64,000 nucleotides of DNA from Mesorhizobium sp. M3A.F.Ca.ET.080.04.2.1 (lineage in GTDB: Bacteria > Pseudomonadota > Alphaproteobacteria > Rhizobiales > Rhizobiaceae): positions 1,240,001 through 1,304,000 of the forward strand of contig NZ_CP034451.1 in the NCBI RefSeq assembly GCF_003952525.1, read 5' to 3'. Shown piece by piece: positions 1 through 7,865 of this stretch. The position numbers and the translations under genes were made by a program. The notes under the pieces are model-generated. The model saw nothing but the letters and a program-made list of their open reading frames with translations, did not search any database and was not told the DNA's origin. Each line of letters starts with the position of its first letter. Within the stretch, counting starts at the first letter, position 1.

Positions 1-78
1 CACTGTCACGTGAAGTGGGTGCGGCACTGGCACCATCACCGCCGTGTGCTGGAACGCGTGCGGGTGTGCCGGTATTGA
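1..78 (+). CDS. C-terminal end of a His/Arg-rich protein (partial)
   Basis: An open frame enters from the left edge and ends at a TGA at 76-78. The 25 visible residues are rich in His, Arg, Val and Cys, ending VRVCRY. Small exported rhizobial proteins often end this way, but too little is visible to name a family. Confidence 0.4.
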   Translation, partial: HCHVKWVRHWHHHRRVLERVRVCRY

Positions 79-93
79 GGGTCGCGATTGGCT

Positions 94-118
94 GATCTCC
101 CCCCTCGAGGGGGAGATT
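94..118. repeat. family A palindromic repeat, short copy
   Basis: A lone GATCTCCCCC / GGGGGAGAT hairpin with a CTCGAG centre. It is the tip of the longer intergenic family A repeat seen about a dozen times in the window. Confidence 0.8.
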
Positions 119-182
119 TGACCGCGCTTGCAAATCCTGCCTGAATTGCCATCTACCTTTCGGCATTCAGGGAGAATCCCAC

Positions 183-1460
183 ATGACGCAGCGAAGCGGC
201 AGTGCCGACCTGCCGCTGCATGGCGGGCGGGTTCCGAAATGGCTGGGCGAGCGCATGACGAAGCTCGGCGCGGTGCTGTGCGAAGCCATCATCCACCATT
301 ACGGCCGCGACGAGCTTTCGCGCCGCCTCGCCCATCCCTTCTGGTTCCAGTCCTTCGGCGCCGTGATGGGCATGGACTGGCATTCCTCCGGCATCACCAC
401 TTCGGTCATCGGCGCGCTGAAGCGCGGGCTGAACCCGATGGCCGGCGAGCTCGGCATCCATGTCTGCGGCGGGCGCGGCGCGCATTCGCGCAAGACGCCT
501 GGCGAATTGCTGGCCATCGGCGATCATGTCGGGCTTGACGGCGCCGCGCTTGCCACCGCCAGCCGGCTCGTCGCCAAGGTCGACAGCGCCGCCGTGCAGG
601 ACGGGTTCGACCTCTATCTGCACGGCTTCATCGTCACCGATGACGGGCGCTGGGTGGTGGTGCAGCAGGGCATGAACGGCGACGCCCGCCAGGCGCGCCG
701 CTACCACTGGCTATCGGAGGGGCTGACGAGTTTCGTCGACCAGCCGCATGCGGCGATCGAGGGCGAGCGCCAGGGCGAGATCGTCAACCTCACCGACCAC
801 CGCGCCGAAAAGGCGCGCAGCGGCCAGATCGCGCTCTTGAAGACGATGAGCCCGGAAAAGATCCTGGCCGAGCTTGCCGTGCTCGAGCCGCAGCCTGAGC
901 GAGCTAAGCCAGAAATTGGGCTCGCCGCGCAGCCGCTGCTGCCCCATCTGGTCATGCCGGCGCATCACGACGTGCGCGAGAGCGACATCGTCATGCGCCG
1001 CCTGCACGGCAACATTTCCGCCGCGATCGACAGCGGCCCGAAGGATTTCCCCGAGCTGCTGCTGGTCCCCGGCGTCGGCCCGCGCACGGTGCGGGCGCTC
1101 GCCATGGTCTCGGAAGTGGTGCACGGCGCCCCCTGCCGCTTCTCCGACCCGGCGCGCTTCTCGCTCGCCCACGGCGGCAAGGACCGCCACCCCTTCCCGG
1201 TGCCGCTGAAGGTCTATGACGAGACGATCTCGGTGCTGAAATCGGCGGTGAGCAAGGCGAGGCTCGGGCGCGAGGAGGAACTGCAGGCGCTCAAGCGGCT
1301 GGATGGGGAGTCGCGAAGGATGGAGCGCTATGTGACCGGGCCGAGCCTGAAGGAGATCGTGGCGGGCGAGATGGACCAGTCGCATCTGCTCGGCGGGCGG
1401 AGCGTGTTTGGGTGGGAGGGGGCGCCGGAGGGTGGGCCGAAGCCGCTGAAGGATGCTTGA
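183..1460 (+). CDS. DUF763 domain protein
   Basis: A 425-residue protein that starts with ATG behind a GGGAGAAT ribosome-binding site. The whole length resembles the DUF763 family: an N-terminal segment with ADLPLHGG, a central GMNG/HWLSEG block, and a C-terminal helix-hairpin-helix-like stretch (LLLVPGVGPRTVRAL, about residues 288-302) that suggests contact with nucleic acid. The family is found in archaea and bacteria and has no established biochemical role, so a DNA or RNA role is inference from the hairpin motif only. No signal peptide or membrane segment is visible. It stands alone between family A repeats, and the next gene downstream is an insertion sequence. Confidence 0.85.
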   Translation: MTQRSGSADLPLHGGRVPKWLGERMTKLGAVLCEAIIHHYGRDELSRRLAHPFWFQSFGAVMGMDWHSSGITTSVIGALKRGLNPMAGELGIHVCGGRGAHSRKTPGELLAIGDHVGLDGAALATASRLVAKVDSAAVQDGFDLYLHGFIVTDDGRWVVVQQGMNGDARQARRYHWLSEGLTSFVDQPHAAIEGERQGEIVNLTDHRAEKARSGQIALLKTMSPEKILAELAVLEPQPERAKPEIGLAAQPLLPHLVMPAHHDVRESDIVMRRLHGNISAAIDSGPKDFPELLLVPGVGPRTVRALAMVSEVVHGAPCRFSDPARFSLAHGGKDRHPFPVPLKVYDETISVLKSAVSKARLGREEELQALKRLDGESRRMERYVTGPSLKEIVAGEMDQSHLLGGRSVFGWEGAPEGGPKPLKDA

Positions 1461-1618
1461 GGCGTCACTGACAAGCCCGTGGGTCGGCGCCGCCCCTCAT
1501 TGTCCCGCCGGACATTTCTCCCCGTATAGTGACGGGGAGAAATGGGCTGTGATCGCTGCTTTCGCCAACCTTCAGCGTCGCAGAACAAGCACCGCCGGCG
1601 CGCCCAGCCCTCTTCTCC

Positions 1619-1628
1619 CCGTTCACGG
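1619..1628. repeat. 10-bp target duplication, left of IS copy 1
   Basis: CCGTTCACGG directly precedes the IS end and recurs at 2784-2793. It is the centre of a CTTCTCCCC/GGGGAGAAG palindrome of the repeat into which the IS inserted. Confidence 0.9.
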
Positions 1629-2783
1629 CAGGGCTATCGCATATGAGTAAGCGCCTGGATGAGGTAGTCGTCATTCCAGGCGCATTTCTTGATGCGGTGG
1701 CTAATGGGGACTTTGTCGACATCGGCGCCCTGAAGGATGTTTCTGGCGATGCGGTTGAGGAGCGCGGTGTTGGCGGGAGCATTGTCCTTGCGGGCGCGGG
1801 ATTGATCCTCGTCCAGATGGACGTCGAGCATCCAATGCAGCCCATTCTCGATCTGCCAATGGGCTCTTGTGAGTTCGAGCGCCTGTTGCGGTGATAGCAA
1901 TGTGGAAGCCATGAACAGGCGCGTCAGCGGCTTGGTCTGGTCGCGCCGGCTGGTGATGCGGATGAAGGCTTTGTGACCGGGCATCAGCGGTTCGGCCGCC
2001 GCCACGACCTCGGCCTGCCGCCATTCGCTGCGGCCATGGCTGGTTTCAGTCCGCTCCGCGACAGCGGGGGTGATCTCGGTCAGTTGTTGCTTGGCGTGAG
2101 CAACCCAGTGCCGGCGGTTTCCTTTAAGCGCGAGCAGGTAGTCGCCGCCGCGTTCGGTGATGGCCTTTGCCATGCGCGTGTGACAGTGGAGCGCATCGGC
2201 GGTGACCATTCTGCCAGTAAGATCAATGAGTTCGACGACCCTGAGGGCTGCCTCGACCTCGTTCTCTCCGGCGCCGGGCGATACCGCCGCCAGACACAGC
2301 CGCGTCTCGGCGGCGAAGGCTGACACCGTCAGCGGCGGACTGGCCGCAAGGCCCTTCTCATAGGCTCGCCGCAGCGCCTTGCCGTCGAGCGAGACCACCT
2401 CCTCGCAGGCACGCGCGAAGCCCGCGGCAAAGGCGGCGAAAGCACGGCCGAACGCCTCTGGATCCAGCAGCCGCAACAGCCGCGAGAAGGTGTCGTGGCT
2501 GGGCGCCACCTCATATTCGATCAACCGCGACAGCGCCTGCTTGCGCTCTTGCGCGAACAACGAGAACTCCGTCGCATTGCTCGCCCCGCACAGGCTCGCC
2601 GCGATCATCATCACGATCAAATCGCCAAGCCGATGCGTGGCATTGCCGGCGCGCGGATCGGGCAGCGCGCCAAAATAGCTCTCAAGGCTGGAAATGGCAG
2701 TCTCTCCTTCGTTCGACTGCCTGCCCAAAGAATCCCTTCTCAGGCCAACTTCAAGTCCCAAAAAGCCATATGCGATTCCCCTG
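1629..2783 (-). mobile_element. ISAs1-family insertion sequence, copy 1
   Basis: A 1155-bp element with imperfect terminal inverted repeats: CAGGGCTATCGCATATG at the left end and CAGGGGAATCGCATATG read inward from the right. It is flanked by 10-bp direct repeats (CCGTTCACGG). It encodes one transposase on the minus strand. Its length matches the copy at 10583-11737 exactly, and the two transposases are identical in sequence. Ten-base target duplications and a single DDE transposase ORF fit the ISAs1 family. It split a family A-like palindromic repeat whose halves lie at about 1490-1628 and 2784-2820. Confidence 0.95.
1634..2695 (-). CDS. ISAs1-family transposase, copy 1
   Basis: A 353-residue DDE transposase with the family hallmarks: LPDPRAGN near the N terminus, VSLDGKALRRAYEKG, the TADALHCHTRMAKAI block with the second acidic residue, ALKGNRRHW, and HWQIENGLHWMLDVHLDED carrying the catalytic Glu. 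No ATG lies at the expected start. An ATT at 2695 follows an AAGGAG ribosome-binding site by 8 bases and is the best-placed start. In-frame TTG codons at 2728 and 2761 are alternatives. The reading frame also stays open far upstream, outside the element, which is fortuitous. The protein appears intact and should be active. Confidence 0.93.
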   Translation of the reverse strand: MSSLESYFGALPDPRAGNATHRLGDLIVMMIAASLCGASNATEFSLFAQERKQALSRLIEYEVAPSHDTFSRLLRLLDPEAFGRAFAAFAAGFARACEEVVSLDGKALRRAYEKGLAASPPLTVSAFAAETRLCLAAVSPGAGENEVEAALRVVELIDLTGRMVTADALHCHTRMAKAITERGGDYLLALKGNRRHWVAHAKQQLTEITPAVAERTETSHGRSEWRQAEVVAAAEPLMPGHKAFIRITSRRDQTKPLTRLFMASTLLSPQQALELTRAHWQIENGLHWMLDVHLDEDQSRARKDNAPANTALLNRIARNILQGADVDKVPISHRIKKCAWNDDYLIQALTHMR

Positions 2784-2793
2784 CCGTTCACGG
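2784..2793. repeat. 10-bp target duplication, right of IS copy 1
   Basis: The second copy of CCGTTCACGG, matching 1619-1628. Confidence 0.9.
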
Positions 2794-2966
2794 GGAGAAG
2801 GTGCCCGCAGGCGGATAAGGGGCAGCGCCAGGCGTCTGCGATTTGAGACTTCAAAGCAGTCGCGCGGCTCAGACCTTGATTCACCGGCTGGCGCCAAGTG
2901 CCTGATGATGTACGATAATCGGTGCGATCAAGCGACAGCACCGAAGCCGGCAATTCGGTTGCGATC

Positions 2967-3272
2967 CTAAACGAAAAGCTGCTTGCGCAGGTCGTCGATG
3001 GCCATTTGCAATGCTTCGTCGGCAGAGGCGGCCTTGTATTCCTTGCGGTCGATGGACAGGTTGGCGGCGAACTGGATTTCGTGGTCGGCGCCGCCCTCGG
3101 GATAATCGCCAAGCGTCGGCTTGATGCGGAACAGATCGTATTCGAACAGCCGGATCCGGTATCTGCCGTGCTCGTGGGCAGGCTTCTGCGCTTCGAGGCG
3201 AAAGCGGTAGATCGCCGTTTCGACGGTGAACTCGACTTCGACGGTCTTTTCCAGTTCCCAGAGCTTGGTCAT
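2967..3272 (-). CDS. hypothetical protein, 101 aa
   Basis: Not recognised. The chosen ATG gives a compact acidic protein beginning MTKLWELEKTVEVEFTVE, with mixed strand and helix pattern and an ASADEALQMAIDDLRKQLF C-terminal helix. No membrane segment or signal is visible. It is the last minus-strand gene of the prophage-like block that starts at the Cro-like gene at 7142. It lies about 150 bases from the DUF6456-like gene, so it may be co-transcribed. The open frame extends upstream, but that extension reads like non-coding sequence. Confidence 0.6.
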   Translation of the reverse strand: MTKLWELEKTVEVEFTVETAIYRFRLEAQKPAHEHGRYRIRLFEYDLFRIKPTLGDYPEGGADHEIQFAANLSIDRKEYKAASADEALQMAIDDLRKQLFV

Positions 3273-3419
3273 TGGACGCTCACGAGTGGAGCGAATTGGT
3301 CGTGGCCGACCGGCGGCTTCATCTTCAATCCGGGTGTCTCCTTGGCGATCATGGACGCCATCGTGCCCAACGAGATCGCGGGTGCCAAGTATTCTAAACC
3401 AAACAGTTTTTTGTGCCAC

Positions 3420-4016
3420 TCACCCCGCCCGCCTCCCCATCATCCCATAGTGCACCGCCAGCAGATCCAGCCCGACCTTCAGCAGCTTCACCACCACGTC
3501 GCGTCCTTCGCCGCTGCGTTCGGCGATGGCCTTCACCGACTGGCCCTCGAGGCAGATTTTTCGGACCACCTCCGCCACTTCCCAATGGGCGAGCGCCGCC
3601 TCGGCGTGGGCGTGGGCGCGGCCGGCTGAGAGCACGCGGTCGGGGATGCCGCCGCCGACCCGGCCGCCGTCGACGCGCTCACTCCAGGACTGCGGCTGCA
3701 GGCCCTCGCGCGCCGTGCGCTCGAAATCGTCGCGGAAGCGCTGGCCGGCCTCGCGCTGCTGGCGGGTGAGCGAGGTGATGCCGGTGAGCGGATCGACATT
3801 GCGCAGCCGCACGATGCCGCCGGTGGAGGTGTAGCCGCCGTTCGACACCTCGTAGACGCGGCGCGCCTCGGCCGTGCCGGGGGTGAGGCGCTGGCGGCCG
3901 TGGGCGTCGGTCTTGAGCGCGAAATCATGGCCGACCTCGCGGCGGATGCGCACCTGCTCGGCCTCGCCCTTGGGGAGTTTCGGCGGTGCGGGCTTCCTGG
4001 CGGATTTGCGGGGCAT
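3420..4016 (-). CDS. DUF6456-like, probable phage-derived DNA-binding protein
   Basis: A 198-residue protein; the start is set by AAAGGA upstream of the ATG. A basic Lys/Pro/Arg N terminus (about 1-25) is followed by a middle block with LTRQQREAGQRFRDDFERT and a C-terminal block VVRKICLEGQSVKAIAERSG...LLKVGLDLLAVHYG. The C-terminal half matches the pattern of DUF6456 proteins. Its helix-turn-helix-like AIAERSGEGRDVVVKLLK suggests DNA binding. In Rhizobiales such proteins often sit in the early region of prophages, which fits the repressor/Cro genes 3 kb upstream on the same strand. Regulation from the shared operator region is inferred. Confidence 0.65.
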   Translation of the reverse strand: MPRKSARKPAPPKLPKGEAEQVRIRREVGHDFALKTDAHGRQRLTPGTAEARRVYEVSNGGYTSTGGIVRLRNVDPLTGITSLTRQQREAGQRFRDDFERTAREGLQPQSWSERVDGGRVGGGIPDRVLSAGRAHAHAEAALAHWEVAEVVRKICLEGQSVKAIAERSGEGRDVVVKLLKVGLDLLAVHYGMMGRRAG

Positions 4017-4075
4017 GGGCTGGTCCTTTGTGGTGGGGTGGGTCGTCATTGGAGAGGCTGGCGCGAGCCACCCCC

Positions 4076-4228
4076 CCTCTGTCCTGCCGGACATCTCCCC
4101 CGCAAGGGGGGAGATTGGCAGCTTTGGCGCAGGCGCCTTTCCTGCACCGCTGGCGATTTGCGAAAGCCGAGGCGATGTCCGATCTCCCCCCTTGCGGGGG
4201 AGATGCCCGGCAGGGCAGAGGGGGGTGC
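4076..4228. repeat. family A intergenic repeat, full copy
   Basis: About 150 bp. CTCTGTCCTGCCGGACATCT-CCCCCGC...GGGGGAGAT lies at one end and GATCTCCCCC...GGGGGAGATGCC-CGGCAGGGCAGAG at the other, so the whole unit is a long interrupted palindrome. Confidence 0.85.
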
Positions 4229-4259
4229 CTCGCGCCGACATGTCGAGATTGGCTGGCGC

Positions 4260-4565
4260 CTATGCTTTCACCAGTCTCACAGGTGACTGCCCTTTCCTTT
4301 TCGCCAGCAGCTCGCGCATCAGCCGCCTCTCGCGCACCTCGATCGACAGCTGGGCGCTGGAGGGGCAGAACTGGGCGTTCACCACCTTCGCTTCGCCGCG
4401 GATGAAGCGCTGGATGGCGGCCTGGACGTCGCAAAACTCGGCATCCTGCACCGCCGCCAGATAGCCGCGCAGCTGCATGTCGGCGTCAGCGAGCGCGGAT
4501 TGCGGGAAGCATGAGAACATCGCGGCCAGCGCTTTCGCCGCCTGCTGCAATTCGGCTGCGGTCAT
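4260..4565 (-). CDS. hypothetical protein in phage-like replication block
   Basis: A 101-residue helical protein; the ATG sits 4 bases behind GAGGAG, which fixes the start. It begins MTAAELQQAAKALAAMFSCF and has a conserved-looking DVQAAIQRFIRGEAKVVNAQFCPS centre and a basic, Arg/Lys-rich end. It overlaps the end of the preceding gene (4486-5184) by 80 bases in another frame, so translational coupling is likely. The position beside a replication-type gene suggests a loader or accessory role, by inference from context only. Confidence 0.65.
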   Translation of the reverse strand: MTAAELQQAAKALAAMFSCFPQSALADADMQLRGYLAAVQDAEFCDVQAAIQRFIRGEAKVVNAQFCPSSAQLSIEVRERRLMRELLAKRKGQSPVRLVKA

Positions 4566-5184
4566 TGATCTCCTCGATGATTGCGTTGGCGGCATCGACA
4601 TGGGTTTTGCGGCGATGCCATTTTGGTGCGGGCGCGGTTGCTTGTCCCGAACGAGCTTTGTCGGTCCTGTCCCGCGAAGCTGGGACCCGGGAAGAAAAAG
4701 CGGGAGCTTTTTCTCCCGTTGGACTCTGGTCTTGTGGACTCTTGGCTTGTGGACTCTGGGGCCTATCCTCCGGCTTATCCCCTGCCCGCGCCCGCCGCTT
4801 ATCCGACGGCGGAATCGTCTTTTCCTTCGAAAGGCTTGGGTTGCCGCCCTTGAGGCCGTTGCGGCGTGCGACACGCGCCTTGCGGGCATCCGCGATCAAG
4901 CGCCGGGAATAGATGCGGCCGTGGCGGTCGCGCGAGAAGACGCGGTTGCTCTCGAGCTCGCCGAGCAGCGCGCCAAGCTCCCCGGTCCCACAACCGGCGA
5001 GGCGGGCGAGCGACGCTTCGTCCAGCCCCTTGCCGGCGATGGCGACATAGCCGACCGGCTCGTGCGCGGCGGCAATGCACAGCATGCGCATCCACAGCCC
5101 TTGCGCCGCCAGCGAGCAGAGACGCAGGTTCGGATCGGACTCCCAATCCGACCAGAAGAATTTCGACCAGATCGTGCCGCTCAT
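4486..5184 (-). CDS. phage replication-type protein (DnaT/O-like organisation)
   Basis: A 232-residue protein beginning MSGTIWSKFFWSDWESDPNL. The first 110 residues look like a winged-helix domain common to phage replisome organisers: aromatic start, then SLAAQGLWMRMLCIAA, GLDEASLARLAGC, LLGELESNRVFSRDRHGRIYSRRLI. A basic, Ser/Pro-rich linker follows (about 115-190), with a short helical end. Known relatives of this arrangement act in initiation of phage DNA replication; the assignment here rests on pattern and context. No strong ribosome-binding site precedes the ATG. It belongs to the minus-strand early block. Confidence 0.6.
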   Translation of the reverse strand: MSGTIWSKFFWSDWESDPNLRLCSLAAQGLWMRMLCIAAAHEPVGYVAIAGKGLDEASLARLAGCGTGELGALLGELESNRVFSRDRHGRIYSRRLIADARKARVARRNGLKGGNPSLSKEKTIPPSDKRRARAGDKPEDRPQSPQAKSPQDQSPTGEKAPAFSSRVPASRDRTDKARSGQATAPAPKWHRRKTHVDAANAIIEEINDRSRIAAGGESAGRDVLMLPAIRAR

Positions 5185-5222
5185 GGGCAGGCCTGATGAG
5201 AGGCGGGGCCGTGGCGACTGGC

Positions 5223-5428
5223 TAATCTCCCCCCTTGCGGGGGAGATGGCCGGTTCACCCTCCGTAGCTGCAGCGAAGCTGCTGCGAAGGATGGGCAGGC
5301 CAGAGGGGGTCGTCCCGCGTAGAGCTCCGGCGCTTTGGAGACATCGCAAGAAGAGGCTGGCGCTTCACGCGCGGCGACCCCCTCTGTCGCCTTCGGCGAC
5401 ATCTCCCCCTCGAGGGGGGAGATTAGCG
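5223..5428. repeat. family A intergenic repeat, full copy
   Basis: Two family A ends, CTCCCCCCTTGCGGGGGAGATGGCC and CGACATCTCCCCCTCGAGG, bracket the internal GCGCTTCACGCGCGGCGACCCCCTC block. It fills the gap between the replication gene and the broken GcrA-like gene. Confidence 0.85.
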
Positions 5429-5437
5429 CCCCGCCTC

Positions 5438-6243
5438 TCACATTCCCCTCCCGCGATGGCCGTGGAACCTGGCGTGATGATGGACGCAGTAGGAGCGGGT
5501 GGCGGTGGTCGGCAGGCCGCAGCAGAGCATGTCGGGGCCTGGGCGGGCGCCGGGCGGGTCGTCCTCAGGCTCCTCGCGCAGCGCGAGGTCGATCGGCGCG
5601 CGGCAGCGGCCGAACAGGCAGTCGAGAAAGCGCATCGCCGCGACATGAGGCTGGCGGCCGGGCGCCGCCGGCGGCGGCGGCGCGGGCAGCTTGTAGAGCT
5701 GGGCTTCGGATCTTTCGCGCTCGCCGGGGGACAGCCAGGCTGGGGGCAGCGCGCGCGCGGGTTTGCGGGACTTGGGCTTTTTGGGTGGGGTGCGGATGGT
5801 GGCGTCGGCGGCTTTCGCAGCAGTCCAACAAACGGATATGTCGGCGGGACAGCGCCTTGCCAGGCATCTCCCCCGCTTCCTAGTTTGAGGATAGGGGGGA
5901 GATTGGCGGCTTCGGCGCCGGCGCCCTCTGTCAACTCGACAAGCCTGGAAAGTGCCGCCGGTTCCGACAGCGTGATGCCTACAGCTGCAACCCTGCCCCG
6001 CCGGCCCGGCCGATCCGGGCGCGCGTGCTTGCGCGGCCGGCCGCCCGCGCGGCCGCCCTTCGGGTTGGAGAAGCCGATGGCCCGCAGGCCCGCATTGCGG
6101 TGCACGATGCCGATGATGGCGTTGCGCGAGACCGGGCTGCCGCGCAGGGCGCTGAAGCGGCCGGCAATGCGCGAGGCCGAAAGCCCCTCCTTAAGCCAGG
6201 CGGCGATCTCGTCGATTTCCTTTTCAGTGTAGGCGGCGGGCAT
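5438..6243 (-). pseudogene. GcrA-family regulator broken by a family A repeat
   Basis: The N terminus from the ATG at 6243 carries a GcrA-type helix-turn-helix (YTEKEIDEIAAWLKEGLSAS...SRNAIIGIVHRNAGLRAIGF). GcrA proteins bind sigma70 and methylated promoters of cell-cycle genes. The expected C-terminal half lies in a different frame, downstream of about 5850: PPKKPKSRKPARALPPAWLSPGERE, then CLFGRCRAPI, CCGLPTTATRSYCVHHHARF, the usual Cys/His cluster, ending at 5438. The stretch between the halves (about 5860-5925) is a family A repeat tip, so repeat insertion shifted the frame. The N-terminal frame runs on to 5365 as nonsense. The copy is probably phage-borne, given its neighbours. A truncated product retaining the DNA-binding domain is possible. 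Confidence 0.75.
5862..5908. repeat. family A repeat fragment inside gcrA-like gene
   Basis: GCATCTCCCCC and GGGGGGAGATTGG arms surround a non-palindromic centre. This is the sequence that interrupts the GcrA-like reading frame. Confidence 0.7.
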
Positions 6244-6354
6244 GTCTCATTCCGTTGATTTGCGAAGGGCTGGTCTTGCGAAGGCCTTGGCTTTGCGGCC
6301 AAGCGCCAGGGTTCGGCCGCGAGGCCGCATCTCAGGTCGGACAAAAGGGGCGGA

Positions 6355-6822
6355 TCAGGCGGCGGGCGCCGCACCAATCAATCGAAGCAGCGCCGCCTCG
6401 GCGGCGGCCCGCGTCAGCCCCGACACCGCGCGACCGGTCATGCGGTCGAACAGGATGACGGTGCCGTCCTCGGTGCGGATGCAGGAGATGGCGCGACCTG
6501 GGAGCAAGGACGGCGCTCTGCGAGGTACCCCCGCCCCTAGCCCCTCCCCACAAGCGGGAGCGAAATCCGGCAGCGTTGCAGCCAGGTGGCCGGCGCATAG
6601 GCTGACCGCGGCAGCGCAGTCCCCCTGCCCCTTGTCGAGGGCTGGGGGTGCAGCGCCGACGGTGCCCGAATTGGGGGCCGGAGCCGAGGGAGGAGCGGCT
6701 CCGGCCGTTCCGGTGAACCGGGGTGCGGGCGGTTCGACCGGATCCGGGGCGAACGCCCCGGAATGCGCCCGGACCGGGGAGGAGGACAGTCCGGACGATT
6801 GGAGTTCGAAATGCATGGTCAT
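6355..6822 (-). CDS. hypothetical protein, early prophage block
   Basis: A 155-residue protein. Its ATG overlaps the TGA of the Cro-like gene (ATGA) and follows GGGGAGG, so the two are translationally coupled. The N-terminal 90 residues are Pro/Ala/Ser-rich and low in complexity. The C terminus is compact: ISCIRTEDGTVILFDRMTGRAVSGLTRAAAEAALLRLIG. No family recognised. Coupling to the Cro-like gene suggests an early regulatory or accessory phage function. Confidence 0.6.
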   Translation of the reverse strand: MTMHFELQSSGLSSSPVRAHSGAFAPDPVEPPAPRFTGTAGAAPPSAPAPNSGTVGAAPPALDKGQGDCAAAVSLCAGHLAATLPDFAPACGEGLGAGVPRRAPSLLPGRAISCIRTEDGTVILFDRMTGRAVSGLTRAAAEAALLRLIGAAPAA

Positions 6823-7142
6823 GCCGCCTCCCCTTGCATCGAGGAGCGGCGATGCCCGGCAAGCCATTCGTAGCTGACGCCGGCAATGCCGAGCCTGCGG
6901 CTGGCGGCGACCACATGCGGCCAGTGCTGCGGCGCGATGCGCCCACGGCGGCGCATCTGGCGCGCGGCCTCGTAGCCGCAGCCGACAGCGGCGGCGAAGG
7001 CGCCGATGCTCTGCCAGCGGTCGATAAGCTCCGAGATGCTCGTGGGCAGCCCCGAAACGCCGGTGGGCAGACCCGGGACGCTCGGGGGCGGTGGCGAAAT
7101 GCTGGTTGGCGATACGGAAATGCTTGCGGGATGCTCATTCAT
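6819..7142 (-). CDS. Cro-like regulator (divergent from the repressor)
   Basis: A 107-residue protein with a repetitive Pro/Ser-rich start (about 1-36) and a C-terminal helix-turn-helix: LIDRWQSIGAFAAAVGCGYEAARQMRRRGRIAPQHWPHVV, then LGIAGVSYEWLAGH. This is the layout of carboxylate-proteobacterial Cro-type proteins, which carry the recognition helix near YEAARQMRRRG. It is divergent from the LexA-type repressor, with only 80 bases between them. The putative promoter (TTGCGT at 7177-7172, 17-base spacer, TACGCT at 7154-7149) would place transcription start at about the ATG itself, so the message may be leaderless. Confidence 0.7.
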   Translation of the reverse strand: MNEHPASISVSPTSISPPPPSVPGLPTGVSGLPTSISELIDRWQSIGAFAAAVGCGYEAARQMRRRGRIAPQHWPHVVAASRRLGIAGVSYEWLAGHRRSSMQGEAA

Positions 7143-7148
7143 GCGCTA

Positions 7149-7225
7149 AGCGTACGTTATGTACGAATGGCACGCAAGCGAAATCGTACAGTTTGGACGA
7201 TAATTTTCAGGCATTTTGTACGATG
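7149..7225. promoter_or_regulatory. prophage immunity operator region
   Basis: At least three TCGTAC/GTACGA-containing sites lie between the divergent genes: 7151-7168 (minus strand ATTCGTACATAACGTACG), 7184-7195 (minus strand CAAACTGTACGA) and 7217-7223 (TGTACGA, touching the repressor start). The first overlaps the minus-strand -10 and the second is just upstream of its -35. A GATAAT at 7199-7204 could be the -10 for the repressor. The first two sites recur with almost the same spacing at 9513-9558. Confidence 0.75.
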
Positions 7226-7855
7226 ATGGATTCTCGGCACAGATTGCAGCAGGCGCGCGCCCAGGCGGGCTATGCCTCGCCCAGCGATGCGGCGCGCGCG
7301 TTGCGCGACATCAACAAGAACACGCTTATCAGCCACGAGAACGGCAACCGGCCGCTGTCGCGCAAGGCGGCGGAGAAATACGGCCGGCTGTTCGGCGTCG
7401 ACCCCGGCTGGCTCTTGTTCAATGTGGACGGCACCGAGGCGGCGCCGGTGCACCTTGCCCCCTCGCCGCTCACCGTCGACGTGCCGATCGTGTCCTGGAT
7501 CAGCGCCGGCGAGCTCGGCAGCCAGGAGGGCGTGGTCAACCTCTCCGACTATCCGACCATCCCCACCGCCGACCTCGAGGAAGGCGAGTGGATCGCGCTG
7601 CGCGTCGACGGGCCGTCGATGAACAAGATCTCGCCGCCGGATTCGATCATCTTCGTCAATCTGCGCGACAAGCGGCTGGTGACCAATGGCTGCTACGTCA
7701 TCGCCGACGAGACAGGGCGGGCCACCTACAAGCGTTACCGCCCGAACGACACCCCACCCTTCCAGCCGGCGTCCTATCTCGACATTCCGCCGCCGGAACT
7801 GGAGGGCGCGATCACCATCATCGGGCGGGTGAAACGGTCGATGATCGACATGTGA
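7223..7855 (+). CDS. phage-type repressor, XRE helix-turn-helix plus S24 peptidase
   Basis: A 210-residue protein. Residues 5-65 form an XRE-type domain (RLQQARAQAGYASPSDAARAL, NKNTLISHENGNRPLS) and 86-210 a LexA/CI-type S24 domain. The catalytic Ser is S132 (VDGPSMNK) and the Lys is K170 (GRATYKRY). A SAGEL sequence at 94-98 offers a possible Ala-Gly autocleavage site. Such repressors hold prophage promoters off until RecA-stimulated self-cleavage. The ATG lies at or near the transcription start and has no Shine-Dalgarno, like lambda cI from PRM. It probably binds the GTACGA sites listed beside it. Confidence 0.85.
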   Translation: MMDSRHRLQQARAQAGYASPSDAARALRDINKNTLISHENGNRPLSRKAAEKYGRLFGVDPGWLLFNVDGTEAAPVHLAPSPLTVDVPIVSWISAGELGSQEGVVNLSDYPTIPTADLEEGEWIALRVDGPSMNKISPPDSIIFVNLRDKRLVTNGCYVIADETGRATYKRYRPNDTPPFQPASYLDIPPPELEGAITIIGRVKRSMIDM

Positions 7856-7865
7856 GCGCCAATCT

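Noticed and set aside
1634..3112. A 492-residue transposase starting upstream of the IS
   Set aside because: The first 120 residues lie outside the terminal repeat and are not coded in copy 2; the upstream opening is accidental.
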